Shown here piece after piece: positions 62,874 to 64,000 of a stretch of DNA of 64,000 bases. The DNA comes from Tenuifilum sp. 4138str (lineage in GTDB: Bacteria > Bacteroidota > Bacteroidia > Bacteroidales > Tenuifilaceae): positions 1 to 64,000 of the forward strand of contig NZ_JBGCUE010000010.1 of NCBI RefSeq assembly GCF_041102575.1, written 5' to 3'. The stretch's first letter is position 1. Every line of letters starts with the position of its first letter. Made by a program: the position numbers and the translations under genes. The notes beneath the pieces were generated by a model that did no database searches, was not told the origin of the DNA, and saw nothing but the letters and a program-made list of their open reading frames with translations.

Positions 62874-63881
62874 ATGAGGAACAAATGGATAGTAGTAGCC
62901 ATTACTGTTTTGGCAGTTCATGGCTGTAAGGAAAACCGATTCGACTCAATTCAAACCCCTAGAGATGTTGAACCTGTTTCCATTACCAGGTTCGAGAAAG
63001 AGCTGTTTAGCCTTAATCCTGACAGCATTGAGAAAGCCTTCCACATTGTTTATCAAAAGCACACAAGTTTCACAAAACTGTTTACTGAGGGCATTATACG
63101 AATTGGGAAGAGCGATTCCCCCGATTTTTACAGGTACTTAGGGTTATTCCTCACCGATACCATGGTGCAAAACGCCAACAGAATGGTTGACAGTGTATTC
63201 CCAGCCAATGCTCCATTTGAAAAGGAGATTAGCAATGCGTTCGCGAGGTACTCTTTCTTTTTCCCAAACAAACCACTACCAAAGGTTTACACCTATATTT
63301 CAGGTTATAACCTATCATTGGCAATAGATGATAGTTTGGTGGCCGTAGGGCTTGACCGCTATTTGGGTAAAAATACCATACAGTATTCCCTGCTTGGCAT
63401 ACCTGTTTACCAGCAACGTAAGATGCACCCAGGTAAAGTTCCATCGGATGTTATGCGGGCCTGGCTGTACAGCGCTTTCCCTTTCCACGATTCAATCAAC
63501 AACCTACTAAGTAACATGATTTACGAAGGGCAAATCATGTACCTAACCAAGCGGATGCTCCCACATCAACCCGACTCCCTTATTTTTGGTTTTACACCAC
63601 AGCAGTACAAGTGGTGCCTAAATAACGAGTCTGCCATGTGGACTCACCTTATTGAAAATAAGCTGCTCTTTACCACCAATACTGTTGACATCAACAAGAT
63701 GATAAACGATGCTCCATTTACATCGGGGTTTCCACAGGAATCGCCCGGAAGGGCTGCAGTTTGGATAGGCTACCGAATTGTTGAGCGCTTTATGGAGCGA
63801 AACAAAAATATCGATCTTCAGAGGCTAATGCTTATAAAGGATTATCAGGAAATCCTTACCCTGGCAAGATATAAACCGTAA
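62874..63881 (+). CDS. gldB: gliding-motility lipoprotein GldB
   Basis: 335 residues from the ATG at 62874 (a TTG 3 codons upstream is rejected). MRNKWIVVAITVLAVHGCKEN is a lipoprotein signal. VSITRFEKELFSLNPDSIEKAF and WTHLIENKLLFTTNTVDINKMINDAPFTSGFPQESPGRAAVWIGYRIVERFM match the GldB family. GldB is needed for gliding in Flavobacterium johnsoniae, where its molecular role is unclear. The predicted location is the periplasmic face of the membrane. Confidence 0.93.
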   Translation: MRNKWIVVAITVLAVHGCKENRFDSIQTPRDVEPVSITRFEKELFSLNPDSIEKAFHIVYQKHTSFTKLFTEGIIRIGKSDSPDFYRYLGLFLTDTMVQNANRMVDSVFPANAPFEKEISNAFARYSFFFPNKPLPKVYTYISGYNLSLAIDDSLVAVGLDRYLGKNTIQYSLLGIPVYQQRKMHPGKVPSDVMRAWLYSAFPFHDSINNLLSNMIYEGQIMYLTKRMLPHQPDSLIFGFTPQQYKWCLNNESAMWTHLIENKLLFTTNTVDINKMINDAPFTSGFPQESPGRAAVWIGYRIVERFMERNKNIDLQRLMLIKDYQEILTLARYKP

Positions 63882-64000
63882 GCAAAGTTGCCCATAAACA
63901 AATTTTGCTGTAACTTGTTATTCATAATTGGCAAAACTTATATGATGAAATCTATATAAGTTAATAACACTTTTCCTGAATAACCTAAATCATTTTTACT

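Noticed and set aside
1-64000. tRNA, rRNA, riboswitch, prophage or insertion sequence
   Set aside because: I found no tRNA-like T-arm with matching stems, no conserved rRNA stretch, no transposase or phage gene; a dedicated scan (tRNAscan, Infernal) would be needed to be sure.

Overview
The window is about 64 kb of chromosome from a Bacteroidetes bacterium, probably an environmental, at least partly anaerobic member near Marinilabiliales or Cytophagales. The evidence for the phylum is: promoters with the TTTG-N19/20-TAnnTTTG pattern, almost no Shine-Dalgarno sequences, a gliding lipoprotein (GldB), a PorE-like OmpA protein, DUF4831 and PorT-type barrel proteins, and a fused 2-oxoacid dehydrogenase E1. 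The metabolic genes fit a redox-flexible life: 2-oxoacid:ferredoxin oxidoreductase (KorAB), an aldehyde:ferredoxin oxidoreductase, ApbE with two NqrM-like cysteine-rich proteins, two superoxide dismutases, and menaquinone synthesis by the futalosine route. I saw no rRNA, tRNA, CRISPR array, prophage or insertion sequence.

Layout. 0-6.5 kb: repeat-bearing gap, fatty acid desaturase, PepD, biotin ligase, SRPBCC protein, lipoate ligase and two small envelope proteins. 6.8-13 kb: PlsC, L21-L27, SerRS, an outer-membrane protein and a sodium:solute symporter. 13-20.3 kb: AmrS radical SAM enzyme, a phosphatase/Fe-SOD/nitroreductase operon, Mn-type SOD, MqnD-MqnB. 20.4-29 kb: PTPS/QueD-FolE, barrel protein, orphan protein, FabD, OsmC, glutamate dehydrogenase and a receiver/PEP-synthase-like chimera. 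29-35.4 kb: ApbE, two NqrM-like genes, fused E1, NhaC, YqgE. 35.4-41.9 kb: the amn-holA-rhomboid-NUDIX-aminotransferase operon, facing away from an HsdR-N nuclease and a class V aminotransferase; then a GNAT enzyme. 41.9-52.2 kb: PorE-like protein, KorAB, Mut7-C, gamma carbonic anhydrase, thioredoxin-like protein, DUF4831 and Nnr repair enzyme. 52.2-57.6 kb: second repeat locus, POT transporter, RRM protein, small membrane-anchored protein, aldehyde oxidoreductase. 57.7-59.0 kb: a gene-free island of nested inverted repeats. 59-64 kb: YjjG, DnaB, SemiSWEET, an AT-rich GIY-YIG nuclease, GldB.

Most genes are ordinary core genes. The less explained parts are: the composite repeat island (57.7-58.95 kb) with a duplicated ~230-bp module and a ~155-nt nested palindrome; two inverted copies of another repeat family 52 kb apart; a 22-bp Rex-like palindrome in front of the aldehyde oxidoreductase; the receiver/ATP-grasp chimera lacking a phosphohistidine domain; the lone HsdR-N nuclease; the phosphatase-SOD-nitroreductase operon; and the NqrM-like gene pair. 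No complete new defence or mobile system is evident. All family assignments come from reading motifs by eye, without database searches.
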